Positions 1 to 8,088 of a stretch of DNA of 64,000 nucleotides are shown one piece after another. Under the pieces are notes generated by a model. It saw only the letters and a list, made by a program, of their open reading frames with translations. It was not told the origin of the DNA and ran no database searches. This DNA is from Mesorhizobium loti (GTDB lineage: Bacteria > Pseudomonadota > Alphaproteobacteria > Rhizobiales > Rhizobiaceae). The stretch is from assembly GCF_001510895.1 (NCBI RefSeq), contig NZ_LPWA01000046.1, positions 81,311-145,310 of the forward strand. The letters are read 5' to 3'. Positions within the stretch are counted from its first letter, which is position 1, and every line of letters starts with the position of its first letter. A program made the position numbers and the translations under genes.

Positions 1-768
1 GCGCTCTGGGAAGCAGGCGTGGACGTGACCATGGTGCAGCGCTCGTCCACGCACATCGTGAAGTCCGACACGCTGATGGATATCGGCCTTGGCGCCCTCT
101 ATTCGGAGCAGGCGGTCGAGAACGGCATGACGACGCGAAAAGCGGACATGATCTTCGCCTCCCTGCCCTACCGCATCCTGCACGAATTCCAGATTCCGCT
201 TTACCAGCAGATGAAGGAGCGCGACGCGAAATTCTATGAGGATCTGGAAAAGGCCGGCTTCATGCTCGACTGGGGCGATGACGGCTCGGGTCTGTTCATG
301 AAGTACCTGCGCCGCGGTTCCGGCTATTACATCGATGTCGGCGCCTGCGACCTCGTCATCGACGGCTCGATCAAGCTCAAGAGCGGCCCGGGTGCTGCGG
401 TGCAGGAACTCACCGAGACCGGCGTGAAATTCGTCGACGGCACCGAACTGCCGGCCGATCTGGTGATCTACGCCACCGGCTATGGCTCGATGAACGGATG
501 GGCTGCCGACCTCATCTCAAAGGAAGTGGCGGACAAGGTCGGCAAGGTGTGGGGCCTCGGCTCCAGCACCACCAAGGATCCCGGCCCGTGGGAAGGCGAG
601 CAGCGCAACATGTGGAAGCCGACGCAGCAGGAAGCGCTGTGGTTCCACGGCGGCAACCTCCATCAGTCGCGCCACTATTCGCAGTATCTGTCGCTGCAGT
701 TGAAGGCCCGCCAGGTCGGCTTGCCGACGCCCGTCTACGGGCTGCAGCAGGTGCACCATAAGAGCTGA
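1..768 (+). CDS. Flavin-containing monooxygenase, C-terminal part (5' truncated by window edge)
   Basis: The frame is open from base 1, so only the last 255 codons are present; the FAD-binding GxGxxG and most of the N-terminal Rossmann fold lie outside the window. What remains resembles the C-terminal half of class B flavoprotein monooxygenases: after a strand reading 'VDVTMVQRSS' (second nucleotide-binding domain) comes the family-typical 'DLVIYATGYGSM' motif (bases about 457-492), then a C-terminal 'GNLHQSRHYSQYLSLQL' stretch seen in FMO/cyclohexanone monooxygenase-like proteins. These enzymes use NADPH and O2 to oxygenate a carbonyl or a soft nucleophile (N or S). The substrate cannot be told. 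The gene converges on tmpB and shares a bidirectional terminator with it, so it is not in that operon. Confidence 0.8.
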   Translation, partial: ALWEAGVDVTMVQRSSTHIVKSDTLMDIGLGALYSEQAVENGMTTRKADMIFASLPYRILHEFQIPLYQQMKERDAKFYEDLEKAGFMLDWGDDGSGLFMKYLRRGSGYYIDVGACDLVIDGSIKLKSGPGAAVQELTETGVKFVDGTELPADLVIYATGYGSMNGWAADLISKEVADKVGKVWGLGSSTTKDPGPWEGEQRNMWKPTQQEALWFHGGNLHQSRHYSQYLSLQLKARQVGLPTPVYGLQQVHHKS

Positions 769-790
769 CGAAGACCTCACGCAACGCGAT

Positions 791-816
791 GGAAGCCCGG
801 CCACGGCCGGGCTTCC
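791..816. terminator. Bidirectional hairpin terminator between convergent genes
   Basis: Perfect 12-bp arms GGAAGCCCGGCC and GGCCGGGCTTCC are separated by only two bases, so the real loop takes up the inner pairs. The hairpin lies between the stop of the monooxygenase (768) and the stop of tmpB (821), with a short T-rich 'atgttta' stretch on the right. The U tract is weak but the location fits shared termination. Confidence 0.7.
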
Positions 817-820
817 ATGT

Positions 821-1411
821 TTATGCCGCCTTCTGTGCCGCGAACTTCTTCACCACCCGCTCCAGCAACGGCACGTAGTCGCGAAAGGCGCGCGTCTTCA
901 TGTTGGCGACCTTGCCGCCTTCATCCCAGATGCGCACGCGCACCGCTTCCTCATGGAACGGATTGCCGCGGAACGCTTCCACCTCCGCGGCGTTCATCGG
1001 CCCGCCCTGCAGCGACAGCGTGTGGACCGAGGCCGGCGACAGCTTGCTGAAATAGGTCGGATCGGTGGCGCAGAGATAGCGCTTGGCCGCAACATGCAAC
1101 CTGACGCATTCGACGATGACCGGCGGAAAGAATGGTGCCAGCACTTCGCCGCCCGCCTCGTCATGGTGCTTGTCCTCGACATCGTCGGGCGAATAGGTGC
1201 CGAACTCGCTTGTATAGTGGCCAATGTCGTGCAGAAGCGCTGCCGCCACCAACTCCTCCGGCGCGCCGTCCTGTTCCGCAAGCCAAGCGCCTTGGAGCAT
1301 GTGCTCCGACATGGTGACGGGCTCGCCGAGATAGGATTCCGCCCCGCGCCGCTCGAAGATATCGGCGATGAACTCGACGATGTTGCCGGTGTTCAATTCC
1401 TGCGGGTTCAT
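821..1411 (-). CDS. tmpB: HD-domain mixed-valence diiron oxygenase, TmpB/PhnZ type
   Basis: 196 aa. Predicted (R)-1-hydroxy-2-(trimethylamino)ethylphosphonate oxygenase, which cleaves the C-P bond to give glycine betaine and phosphate. Metal-ligand pattern of the PhnZ/MIOX-like HD enzymes is visible: H37 (SEHMLQ), H61-D62 (LLHDIGHY), H83 (KHHDE), H106 and D163, with K110 (HVAAKRYL) four residues after H106 and the PhnZ-type Tyr27/Glu30 pair (YLGE) that gates the iron. The spacing is almost the same as I recall for PhnZ. The start codon overlaps the tmpA stop as ATGA, so the two are translationally coupled. Substrate choice between TmpB and PhnZ (2-aminoethylphosphonate) rests on the neighbour being a butyrobetaine-dioxygenase-like protein rather than PhnY. 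Confidence 0.82.
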   Translation of the reverse strand: MNPQELNTGNIVEFIADIFERRGAESYLGEPVTMSEHMLQGAWLAEQDGAPEELVAAALLHDIGHYTSEFGTYSPDDVEDKHHDEAGGEVLAPFFPPVIVECVRLHVAAKRYLCATDPTYFSKLSPASVHTLSLQGGPMNAAEVEAFRGNPFHEEAVRVRIWDEGGKVANMKTRAFRDYVPLLERVVKKFAAQKAA

Positions 1412-2559
1412 TCCGCGGCCTCCCTGAAATCGTGCTCGATTGCCGCCAGTGTCGACAGCAGGCCGTCCTTGTCGGCGTAGCAGCCCTGCAGCCAGCGCTT
1501 GCCGATGCCCGAGAAGGCCTTGCGCGCATGCATGACGCGGGTGTTGTCGACGATGAAGGACTGCCCCGCCTCGAGCTTGAAGGTCACCTCGAAGGCAGGA
1601 TCCTCGATCAGTTCGGCAAACCGGCGATAGGCCGCGTAGTATCCGTCCATCTCGGCGAACGGCACGTCGACGGTCGGCGCCAGCGAGCGGTTGTTGAAGC
1701 GGATGCAGATGAGCTCGCCGTCCGGCCCGAGCTCGATCATCGGCCGCTTCGACTGCAGCCGAACACCGGAAGAGCCTGCATATTCGAAGCGCGCCGGATT
1801 GGAGGATAGCAGCCGGAAGCCGTCTGGGTTTTCGCCCTGCAATGCGGCGGCGACCGCAAACCCGTCAACGACGCTGGATTCGCCGCCCTCGACCGTGTTC
1901 TCGATACAGGCCAAGATCTGCAGCGTCGGCACCGGATCGCGGTAGGGATTGTCGGTATGCGCCTGCAGGCCGAGATTGGTATAGGCGAGATTGTTCGGAT
2001 TGACCTCGGCGCGCACCTCGAACCAGCGCCCGTAATTGGTTTCCCGGATGTAGCCGAAGAGATCGGCCACCTTGCACAACGCGCCGGATTCGGCCGGCAG
2101 ACCGTCCATCACCGCAAAGCCGTAGGTTCTGACCGCCGAAAGCCATTCCCGCAGGATGCCGCGGCCATGAAAGGCCGCCGCGTAGCTGGCCCGCGGCACC
2201 GAATTCTGCATCGTCGCCTTGGTCCAGCGCTGAATGACATCGCCCGTCCAGCCGGGCTGGCGAGGTTCGTCGCGATCATAGGCGTTGGCTCTCAGCCATT
2301 GGACCGGGAAGCTGACGGTCTTTCCCTCGGGAACGAAGGTGACCTCGAGCGCATCACCCTTCATCGACGTCGCGCCGATATGTGTTTCGGCCGGAATGTC
2401 GAGGATGGTGATCAGCCGCTGACCGTTGCCGGCGCTGCGCGTCTTGTCGTCCAGCGCATTGTCGCGCAGCCATATGGCATGGAAGCGACAGCGCGTTCCG
2501 TCCTCCCAGCCAAGCTCGATCGTTCGTCCGTCGTTGGTCAGCGTTGCTCTGGTCAGCAT
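1408..2559 (-). CDS. tmpA: 2-(Trimethylamino)ethylphosphonate dioxygenase, gamma-butyrobetaine hydroxylase-like
   Basis: 383 aa Fe(II)/2-oxoglutarate oxygenase of the BBOX/TauD superfamily. An N-terminal DUF971-like zinc domain ([12 protein letters not shown]) precedes the catalytic double-stranded beta-helix. The facial triad is seen as H-x-D in '[11 protein letters not shown]' and a distal His in '[11 protein letters not shown]'; the 2OG-binding Arg is in '[11 protein letters not shown]'. TmpA hydroxylates the alpha carbon of the quaternary-amine phosphonate and TmpB then cleaves it. The start at 2559 is chosen over one 19 codons upstream because it begins the conserved domain and has GGGAG/AAGGA just before it. 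Without the tmpB partner this would be called gamma-butyrobetaine dioxygenase; the ATGA coupling to an HD oxygenase argues for TmpA. Confidence 0.78.
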   Translation of the reverse strand: MLTRATLTNDGRTIELGWEDGTRCRFHAIWLRDNALDDKTRSAGNGQRLITILDIPAETHIGATSMKGDALEVTFVPEGKTVSFPVQWLRANAYDRDEPRQPGWTGDVIQRWTKATMQNSVPRASYAAAFHGRGILREWLSAVRTYGFAVMDGLPAESGALCKVADLFGYIRETNYGRWFEVRAEVNPNNLAYTNLGLQAHTDNPYRDPVPTLQILACIENTVEGGESSVVDGFAVAAALQGENPDGFRLLSSNPARFEYAGSSGVRLQSKRPMIELGPDGELICIRFNNRSLAPTVDVPFAEMDGYYAAYRRFAELIEDPAFEVTFKLEAGQSFIVDNTRVMHARKAFSGIGKRWLQGCYADKDGLLSTLAAIEHDFREAAE

Positions 2560-2614
2560 GTCCTTAAGCTCCCGTCTTCGATCCCGCCGGTTGCATGCTG
2601 ACGCCATCAAAGGC

Positions 2615-2628
2615 ATAACTCAAATTAT
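2615..2628. promoter_or_regulatory. Possible LysR-type operator between tmpA and lysR
   Basis: Inverted repeat ATAA-N6-TTAT in the 99-bp gap between the divergent tmpA and LysR starts. LysR regulators often bind A/T-rich dyads in such gaps. The exact T-N11-A spacing is not met, so this is a position-based suggestion only. Confidence 0.3.
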
Positions 2629-2658
2629 CGTTTTGTGGCCAATGAGGCAGAAATTCTG

Positions 2659-3540
2659 ATGGCTGGAGCTCTCGACGCAATGCCTCCCCTGGACTGGCTG
2701 CGCAGTTTCGAGGCGGCCGCGCGGCTGTCGAACTTTACCGCCGCGGCCGCCGAGCTCGGACTCACGCAAGCCGCGGTCAGCCAGCACATCCGCCTTCTGG
2801 AAGAGCGGCTGAAGACGCGATTGTTCAAGCGCCTGGCGCGCGGCGTGGCGCTGTCGCCGGAGGGCGCGGCCTATCTTCCCCACATCCAGTCGGCCTTCGC
2901 TATCATCGGCAGCAGCACGAACGAGCTGTTCGAGCCGCGCGCAGTGCAGGCCGTCACCATCCGCGTTCCGATCTCCTTCGCCCTTCTCATGCTCGTGCCG
3001 GCTCTTCCCGATCTGGCAAAGGCACTGCCCCGGGTCAGGCTCGATCTGGTGACCATCCATCGGCCGACCGATTACGACCAGCCGGGCTCGGCGCTCGACA
3101 TACGCTTCGGCAACGGATCCTTTCCCGGGCGCGAAGCCGACCGGCTGACCGTCGAACGGCTTGTCCCGGTCGCGGCGCCGGCGCTCGCCGGTGAGGACGA
3201 CTGGACGTCGTTGCCGCTGCTGCTGGTGGCGGGCGCGCGCGAGATGTGGGCGGAATGGTTCACGGCCTCCGGGCGTGCCGGACATTCACGGCGCTCGCAC
3301 CGCTTCGACAGCTTCGTTGCCGCGATGGAGGCGGCAAAGGCCGGCGCCGGAGCGCTGCTGGGTTCGCGGCCCCTCATCGATGCCGCCCTCAAGAGCAACC
3401 TTCTTGTCAGGCTTTCGGATTTCGAGCTTTCGAGCCCGTCAGGCCATTTCCTGACATGGCCGTCGTCATCGCGACTGACCGGTGCCGAGCAGGATTTTCG
3501 CTGCTGGCTTCTGTCGCGCCTCGCCGGGGGTTCAGGATAG
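2659..3540 (+). CDS. LysR-family transcriptional regulator (GcvA-like), divergent from tmpAB
   Basis: 293 aa. An N-terminal winged helix ('WLRSFEAAARLSNFTAAAAELGLTQAAVSQHIRLLEERL') is followed by a LysR substrate-binding domain; the DNA-binding helix matches the GcvA/AmpR subgroup. An ATG at 2659 with GAGG 11 bases upstream is preferred to the GTG at 2635. It faces tmpA across about 100 bp, so it most likely activates tmpAB in response to the phosphonate or a product. Its last 9 bases overlap the end of the convergent GNAT gene. Confidence 0.85.
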   Translation: MAGALDAMPPLDWLRSFEAAARLSNFTAAAAELGLTQAAVSQHIRLLEERLKTRLFKRLARGVALSPEGAAYLPHIQSAFAIIGSSTNELFEPRAVQAVTIRVPISFALLMLVPALPDLAKALPRVRLDLVTIHRPTDYDQPGSALDIRFGNGSFPGREADRLTVERLVPVAAPALAGEDDWTSLPLLLVAGAREMWAEWFTASGRAGHSRRSHRFDSFVAAMEAAKAGAGALLGSRPLIDAALKSNLLVRLSDFELSSPSGHFLTWPSSSRLTGAEQDFRCWLLSRLAGGSG

Positions 3541-4071
3541 CGCGCGGACGACCGCGCCTATCCGCTTCCAATAGATGAGCGTGCCGGTCAGCCCGCCATG
3601 CGGCTTGAGCGCATAGTCGGGAATTTCGCCGGTCAGCGTGAAGCCGAGTTTTTCGTAAAGGCCGGCAGCGCCCTCCTCGCTTGCGGTGTCCAGAACCAGT
3701 AAGGCGCGTCCCTTTTCGACGGCCAGCTCCTCAGCGGCTCGCATCAGGCAAGTCGCGATGCCTTTGCCGCGATGGTGGAGGCGGGTCATCAGCTTGGCAA
3801 TCTCGGCACGGTGCGGCTGGTTGGGCGGACAATCGAGAAGCAGCGTCACGGTGCCGACAAGCATGTCGCCATCCCATGCGCCCAGCACCGCCCTTTCTCC
3901 CCGTGCGGCGGCATCCAGTGCTTTGCGCCAGAATTCATAAGCCGCATCGGGCGACAGCGGATGCATGAAGCTTACCGATCCGCCGGCGGCAACCGTCTCG
4001 ACCAGCAGATCGGCCAGCATTCCGCCGGTTCTCGCGTCATTGCTCAACGCTCGGATTTCGAGGGAGTTCAT
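3532..4071 (-). CDS. GNAT family N-acetyltransferase
   Basis: 179 aa with a GNAT fold: the acetyl-CoA pyrophosphate-binding loop is 'HHRGKGIATCLMRAAE' (variant of R/Q-x-x-G-x-G/A) and the later helix 'GAAGLYEKLGFTLTGEIPDYAL' is typical of motif B. The start at 4071 begins 'MNSLEIRALSND'; a longer frame upstream reads through low-quality sequence antisense to nothing recognisable. The acceptor is unknown; members of this branch include aminoglycoside- and phosphinothricin-type acetyltransferases. The C-terminus overlaps lysR by 9 bp in convergent orientation. Confidence 0.8.
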   Translation of the reverse strand: MNSLEIRALSNDARTGGMLADLLVETVAAGGSVSFMHPLSPDAAYEFWRKALDAAARGERAVLGAWDGDMLVGTVTLLLDCPPNQPHRAEIAKLMTRLHHRGKGIATCLMRAAEELAVEKGRALLVLDTASEEGAAGLYEKLGFTLTGEIPDYALKPHGGLTGTLIYWKRIGAVVRALS

Positions 4072-4108
4072 GTCGGTGTTCTCCAGGTGATGAGGTGTCG
4101 GACCGCGG

Positions 4109-4417
4109 TCATTCGAAATGACTGGTCCGTCTTCGGCGGCGCGCCCGGCGGATTTCCGCGATGCGCTCGGCGTCGTCCTCGCTGAGGTGTCGCCCGCGCT
4201 CCAGGATCTCGAGCGTGTACTCCTCATAGGTGAGGCCAAGCCGCTCGGCCCGCTCCAGCCGCATCAGCATGATGGTCTGGCTCGGCGCCTTCCAGGCCTT
4301 GTCGTGGGCTTCGCGCCAGGCAAGAAAGATGTAAGCGTCGCCCTTGCCCCATGGTGGGCCTTCGTAATCGTCGAGAGGCGGCCCGCCATTGTGCGAGCGT
4401 TTCGGCCGTGGCGGCAT
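4109..4417 (-). CDS. Conserved hypothetical protein, 102 aa
   Basis: Begins 'MPPRPKRSHNGGPPLDDYEG', a proline/glycine-rich N-terminal tag I associate with small rhizobial hypothetical proteins, then a helical, charged middle ('AWREAHDKAWKA', 'RLERAERLGLTYEEYTLEILERG') and a very basic end ('RRARRRRR'). No catalytic motif or membrane segment. It starts 4 bases after the stop of the XRE-cupin gene, so the two are cotranscribed and probably translationally linked. Function unknown. Confidence 0.7.
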   Translation of the reverse strand: MPPRPKRSHNGGPPLDDYEGPPWGKGDAYIFLAWREAHDKAWKAPSQTIMLMRLERAERLGLTYEEYTLEILERGRHLSEDDAERIAEIRRARRRRRTSHFE

Positions 4418-4421
4418 GCGA

Positions 4422-4982
4422 TCAGCCCCTGATCAACGCCACCAGGTACTCGGCGGCTTCCGGCCCTGGAGCATGGAAGATGCAGTCCGACGGCGCGCCG
4501 AGCGCCAAGCAGTCGCCAGGTTCGAGCCTGTGCACGACATCGCCTTCGGTGAAGTCCAAGCGGCCGCCGATCAACCAGATCTGCTGCTTGATGAAGGCAT
4601 AGGACGCTGCCGGGAAATTGACCTTGGCGCCCGCCGGCAGGCTGACCCGGATCAGCTCGAGCGGCGATGCCGGCGACAGGTGCCGTCTGATATAGCCGGT
4701 GGCAGGATCCCGCCAGACTGGCTGCTCGTCCTTGCGGGAAACGCCGCCGCCCTGCATTTCGGCGCGGGCGATCAGCGTCGACAGCGTCATGCCGAAGGCG
4801 GACGCGATACGCACCAGGAGTGCTGCTGTCGGGCTTGTCATGCCGCGCTCCATGGCGCTCAGCATCGCCTTGGACACAGCCGACCGCTCGGCCAACTCGG
4901 CCAGAGACCATCCTCGCAAATCCCGCTCGGAGCGTATCCGCCTGCCGATCGTGGATGTGATGTCGTTCGATATATCAGCCAT
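4422..4982 (-). CDS. XRE-family regulator with C-terminal cupin domain
   Basis: 186 aa. An N-terminal HTH_3 domain ('IGRRIRSERDLRGWSLAELAERSAVSKAMLSAMERG') is joined to a cupin_2 sensor domain ('GDVVHRLEPGDCLALGAPSDCIFHAPG'). This architecture (PuuR/SutR-like) usually represses small catabolic or transport operons after binding an amine or amino-acid-like ligand. The start at 4982 ('MADISNDITSTIG') fits family N-termini; the frame stays open 31 codons further upstream through A/T-rich promoter-like DNA. A perfect 10-bp inverted repeat straddles this start codon and is probably its autoregulatory operator. The next gene, a small hypothetical, lies 4 bases downstream. Confidence 0.85.
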   Translation of the reverse strand: MADISNDITSTIGRRIRSERDLRGWSLAELAERSAVSKAMLSAMERGMTSPTAALLVRIASAFGMTLSTLIARAEMQGGGVSRKDEQPVWRDPATGYIRRHLSPASPLELIRVSLPAGAKVNFPAASYAFIKQQIWLIGGRLDFTEGDVVHRLEPGDCLALGAPSDCIFHAPGPEAAEYLVALIRG

Positions 4983-4999
4983 TTGTCCAATATATCGAA
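4966..4999. promoter_or_regulatory. Perfect 10-bp inverted repeat across the start codon of the XRE-cupin gene
   Basis: Arms TTCGATATAT (4966-4975) and ATATATCGAA (4990-4999) with a 14-base spacer that contains the ATG (4980-4982 on the minus strand) and the GGACAA in front of it. Binding here would block both transcription and the ribosome site. As RNA it could also form a hairpin that hides the start. The DNA operator is the likelier reading for an XRE protein. Confidence 0.65.
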
Positions 5000-5116
5000 A
5001 TTTCAGAGCAACGAAGACGCTTTTCGATCGAATTTTCGCGGCCGGCTTAACAGCCTTTACACCATCCGACCTCACGTGACTTTAACTCCAATCCGATAGG
5101 GTCGACGCTCAGGGGA

Positions 5117-6964
5117 ATGGGACCAGAGTCACCGATGTTTGTTGAACGCGAAGCCTCCGTTGGGGAACCGACCTCGCAGGAGCGCCGCAACATCCAACAA
5201 AACGACAAGCGCATTCTGGGCAACGTCGTGCAGTGCGACGGCGCACGAGCCACGATCAGCGCCTATGCCGAGGATGCCGAAGGCACGGTCACCGGCCTGT
5301 GGACTGTCGGCAAGATGATCTCCATCAACCTTGGTTCGACGCGCACCGTTGGTCTCGTCTATGCGATCGGCAAATCAGACCGTGCCTGGAGCAACGAGGG
5401 CCAGAACGCGATCGAGGTCAGCATCGAACTGATCGGCGAGGTGCGCGACGGCGCCGAGCCTGGCGCCAAGCCGGTCTTCGACCGCGGCATCACCACCTAT
5501 CCGCATATCGGCGCCATTGCCCACCGCATCCGCAGCCGTGACCTGCAGGCCGTTTACGATCTCGCTGGCCGCCACTCTATCACCATCGGCACGCTGTCCC
5601 AGGACGAGGCGATCGATGCCAACATCGCCATCGACGACACGCTGGCGCGCCATTTCGCCATTGTCGGCACGACCGGCGTCGGCAAGTCCACGGCCGTCTC
5701 GCTGCTGTTGCGCAAGTCGATCGAGGCGCGGCCGGATCTGCGCGTGCTGATCCTCGATCCGCACAACGAGTTTGCCGCCTCGCTTCCGGAATATTGCGTG
5801 AAGGTCGATTCCAAGACGCTCGATCTGCCGTTCTGGATGTTCAGGCTGGAAGAGTTCGCCGAGGTTCTGTTTCGCGGGCGCGAGGTCGTGCCGGAGGAAG
5901 TGGACGTTCTGCGCGACCTTATCCCGGCCGCCAAGAACCTTTATCGCAACCCCAGTTCGGGCAGCTACATCAGGCGCGGCAGCGATGCGCTGACGGCGGA
6001 CACACCGGTGCCTTACCGCATCGCCGATCTCCTCAAGCAGATCGACGAGCGCATGGGTCTCCTGGAAAGCAAGAACGATCGGCCGACCCTGAAGTCGCTG
6101 AGGACACGCATCGAATCGGCGGCTTCCGACCCACGCTACCGGTTCATGTTCAATTCGCGGCTGATCGAGGACACCATCCACGAGACGATCGGCAACATCT
6201 TCCGAGTGCCAAACCACGGACGTCCGGTAACCTGCTTCGAGATGGCGGGCATGCCCTCCGAGGTCGTCAATTCCGTCTGCTCCGTGCTGGCGCGCCTCGC
6301 CTTCGACCTTGCACTCTGGAGCGAGGGCCGGCTGCGGCTGCTCCTGCTCTGCGAAGAGGCGCATCGCTACATGCCGGCCGATCCGCGGCTCGGCTTCGCG
6401 CCTACAAGGCACGCTCTGTCGCGCATCGCCAAGGAAGGCCGCAAATATGGCTGCTACCTCGGCGTCGTCACCCAGCGTCCGGGCGAGCTCGATCCGACCA
6501 TCCTGTCGCAATGCTCGACCTTCTTCGCCATGCGGCTCGCCAACGAGCAGGACCAGGCGATCATCCGCTCGGCGATCGCAGATTCTTCGGCTTCGACGCT
6601 CGCCTTCCTGTCTTCGATGGGCCAGCGCGAGGCGATCGCCTTCGGTGAAGGCGTGGCGACGACCATGCGGCTCAAATTCGAGAAACTGTCGCAGGAATTC
6701 ATCCCGGGAACGGCCAAGCGCGAGCAGACCCAGCCCGCGGAAGCCGGCGACGATGTCGACCTCGCCGGCATCGTCGAGCGCTTGCGCAACGTGCCGAAGC
6801 CGCAGCAGGCCATGGCCTTCGCCGAGGTGGTCGACACCGGCCGCCAGGCCGGCGATCCCGACTACCGCAAGCCGTCCGCGCCACGCGCGCAGCCCGACGA
6901 CGATTTCGACCTGCGCTACGGCCTGAAGCCCTCGACCTTCGGCATGCGCCAGCAGAACGATTGA
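5117..6964 (+). CDS. HerA/DUF87-type ATP-binding protein
   Basis: 615 aa. An N-terminal beta-barrel (HAS-barrel-like, residues about 30-130) precedes a HerA/FtsK-type RecA ATPase: Walker A GTTGVGKST at 184-192, 'LILDPHNEFA' around 211-220, Walker B 'LLLLCEEAH' at 408-416 with paired glutamates, and 'VTQRPGELD' as the sensor region. Such ATPases are hexameric DNA pumps; archaeal HerA works with NurA, and some bacterial relatives act in phage defence with a nuclease or SIR2 partner. No nuclease gene is next to it here, so a housekeeping role is likelier. ATG 5117 touches AGGGGA directly; ATG 5135 ('MFVEREASVG') with AGAG at 6 bases is an equally good start. Confidence 0.85.
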   Translation: MGPESPMFVEREASVGEPTSQERRNIQQNDKRILGNVVQCDGARATISAYAEDAEGTVTGLWTVGKMISINLGSTRTVGLVYAIGKSDRAWSNEGQNAIEVSIELIGEVRDGAEPGAKPVFDRGITTYPHIGAIAHRIRSRDLQAVYDLAGRHSITIGTLSQDEAIDANIAIDDTLARHFAIVGTTGVGKSTAVSLLLRKSIEARPDLRVLILDPHNEFAASLPEYCVKVDSKTLDLPFWMFRLEEFAEVLFRGREVVPEEVDVLRDLIPAAKNLYRNPSSGSYIRRGSDALTADTPVPYRIADLLKQIDERMGLLESKNDRPTLKSLRTRIESAASDPRYRFMFNSRLIEDTIHETIGNIFRVPNHGRPVTCFEMAGMPSEVVNSVCSVLARLAFDLALWSEGRLRLLLLCEEAHRYMPADPRLGFAPTRHALSRIAKEGRKYGCYLGVVTQRPGELDPTILSQCSTFFAMRLANEQDQAIIRSAIADSSASTLAFLSSMGQREAIAFGEGVATTMRLKFEKLSQEFIPGTAKREQTQPAEAGDDVDLAGIVERLRNVPKPQQAMAFAEVVDTGRQAGDPDYRKPSAPRAQPDDDFDLRYGLKPSTFGMRQQND

Positions 6965-7043
6965 TCGGTTCTGCGTCTTCGCGCCGACTGACCAAGATTG
7001 CCACCGCACGGCGACGCCAGCCAGTATGGGTAATCCCCTCAGG

Positions 7044-7159
7044 GAATTCGTCAGGCTGAGTCGACTGGAGTCGGTTTCGAGAACCGGAGCGGAGCGGACA
7101 TAAGTCCGTGAGCACCGGAAGCGCAGAAAACGGCTTCAGGCGACCAGCATCACGAATTC
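7044..7159. repeat. Long imperfect hairpin repeat, copy 1 (family shared with 38781-38926)
   Basis: Outer arms GAATTCGT (7044-7051) and ACGAATTC (7152-7159) close a 116-bp imperfect palindrome. The core holds CGAGAACCGGAGCGGAGCG (7078-7096), a terminal stem CGGAC-ATAA-GTCCG (7095-7108) and GTGAGCACCGGAAGCG. The same blocks occur at 38829-38878 with a compensating change in the stem. It sits between the HerA stop and the diguanylate cyclase stop, where it may also serve as terminator. Confidence 0.8.
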
Positions 7160-7171
7160 AGTGATGGGATT

Positions 7172-7963
7172 TTAGGCGCAGACACGGTTGCGGCCTTGCT
7201 TCTTCGCCTCGTAGAGCTGCCGGTCCGCGCGGCGATAAAAATCCTCCGCGCTCTCCTTGCGGTCCCAGACGGCAAGGCCGACGCTGGTAGTGACCTTCAG
7301 CCGCACATTGCCTGACAGGATCGACATATTGGCGATCGCCTTGCGGATACGCTCGGCGAACCGGGCGAGCAGCTCCGCGTCCATATTGGGGGTGACCACG
7401 GCAAACTCCTCGCCGCCAAGCCGCGCCACCACGTCATGATAGCGTGTCATGCCCCGCACGCATTGTGCGACGGCCCTGAGCACCTCATCGCCGACATCAT
7501 GGCCATGTGTGTCGTTGACCTGCTTGAAATGATCGAGGTCGAGGATCATCAGCCCCACCGGCTTGTCGATGCGGCCGAACTCGTCGAGATATTCTCGCAG
7601 CGCATCGTCGAAGTAGCGACGGTTCTGCATGCCTGTCAGGCCGTCGGTGAGAGCCGCCTGCTCGAGCGTTTGCGAGCGGGCGCTCAGCGAAACCGTCATG
7701 GCGCGCAGCTTGCCCTCTTCCCTCACCTGGCCGCGGATCAGCGGATAGATGAAGAAGCTCCCGAAGAACAGGGCGGCGGCGAGCAGCGCACCGGTCAGGA
7801 ACAGCAATTTGTTGAGATAGATGATTTTTTGGAGGCGCGACGCGGTGTCGAGATCGGTCGCGATGTCCTGCAATTGGCCATAGGCGTGGAAGGTCACCAG
7901 GCCCGCAGCCAGGATCACGAAAATAAAGACAAAGAACGCGGATTCCGCCTTGTGAAAACGCAT
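7172..7963 (-). CDS. Membrane-anchored diguanylate cyclase (GGDEF domain)
   Basis: 263 aa. Two membrane helices (residues about 8-25 and 55-75) flank a short periplasmic segment, followed by a coiled linker and a full GGDEF domain. The active site is RLGGEEF at 183-187 and the inhibitory I-site RxxD is present as RYHD, six residues earlier, so the enzyme should make c-di-GMP from GTP and be product-inhibited. No EAL domain. The start at 7963 is supported by GGGGAG just upstream; the longer reading adds only six residues. It stands alone between a repeat element and miaA. Confidence 0.9.
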   Translation of the reverse strand: MRFHKAESAFFVFIFVILAAGLVTFHAYGQLQDIATDLDTASRLQKIIYLNKLLFLTGALLAAALFFGSFFIYPLIRGQVREEGKLRAMTVSLSARSQTLEQAALTDGLTGMQNRRYFDDALREYLDEFGRIDKPVGLMILDLDHFKQVNDTHGHDVGDEVLRAVAQCVRGMTRYHDVVARLGGEEFAVVTPNMDAELLARFAERIRKAIANMSILSGNVRLKVTTSVGLAVWDRKESAEDFYRRADRQLYEAKKQGRNRVCA

Positions 7964-8088
7964 AACTCCCCGCGGGACCACGACCCATTGTCGTTATGGC
8001 ACGCTCGGCCTTACGGACCGTTAACCCGAACAGCCGTGACGGGAAGTTGCGCTGATTTCTTTAAGCTTCTGATTGAATTAGCAATCTG

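Noticed and set aside
5117..6964. HerA-based phage-defence island
   Set aside because: No nuclease, SIR2 or other effector gene is next to it, and the neighbours are ordinary regulators and housekeeping genes.
5375..7009. 544-codon open frame antisense to the HerA gene
   Set aside because: It is a mirror of GC-rich codon use on the other strand; no recognisable domain, and the plus strand encodes an intact ATPase.
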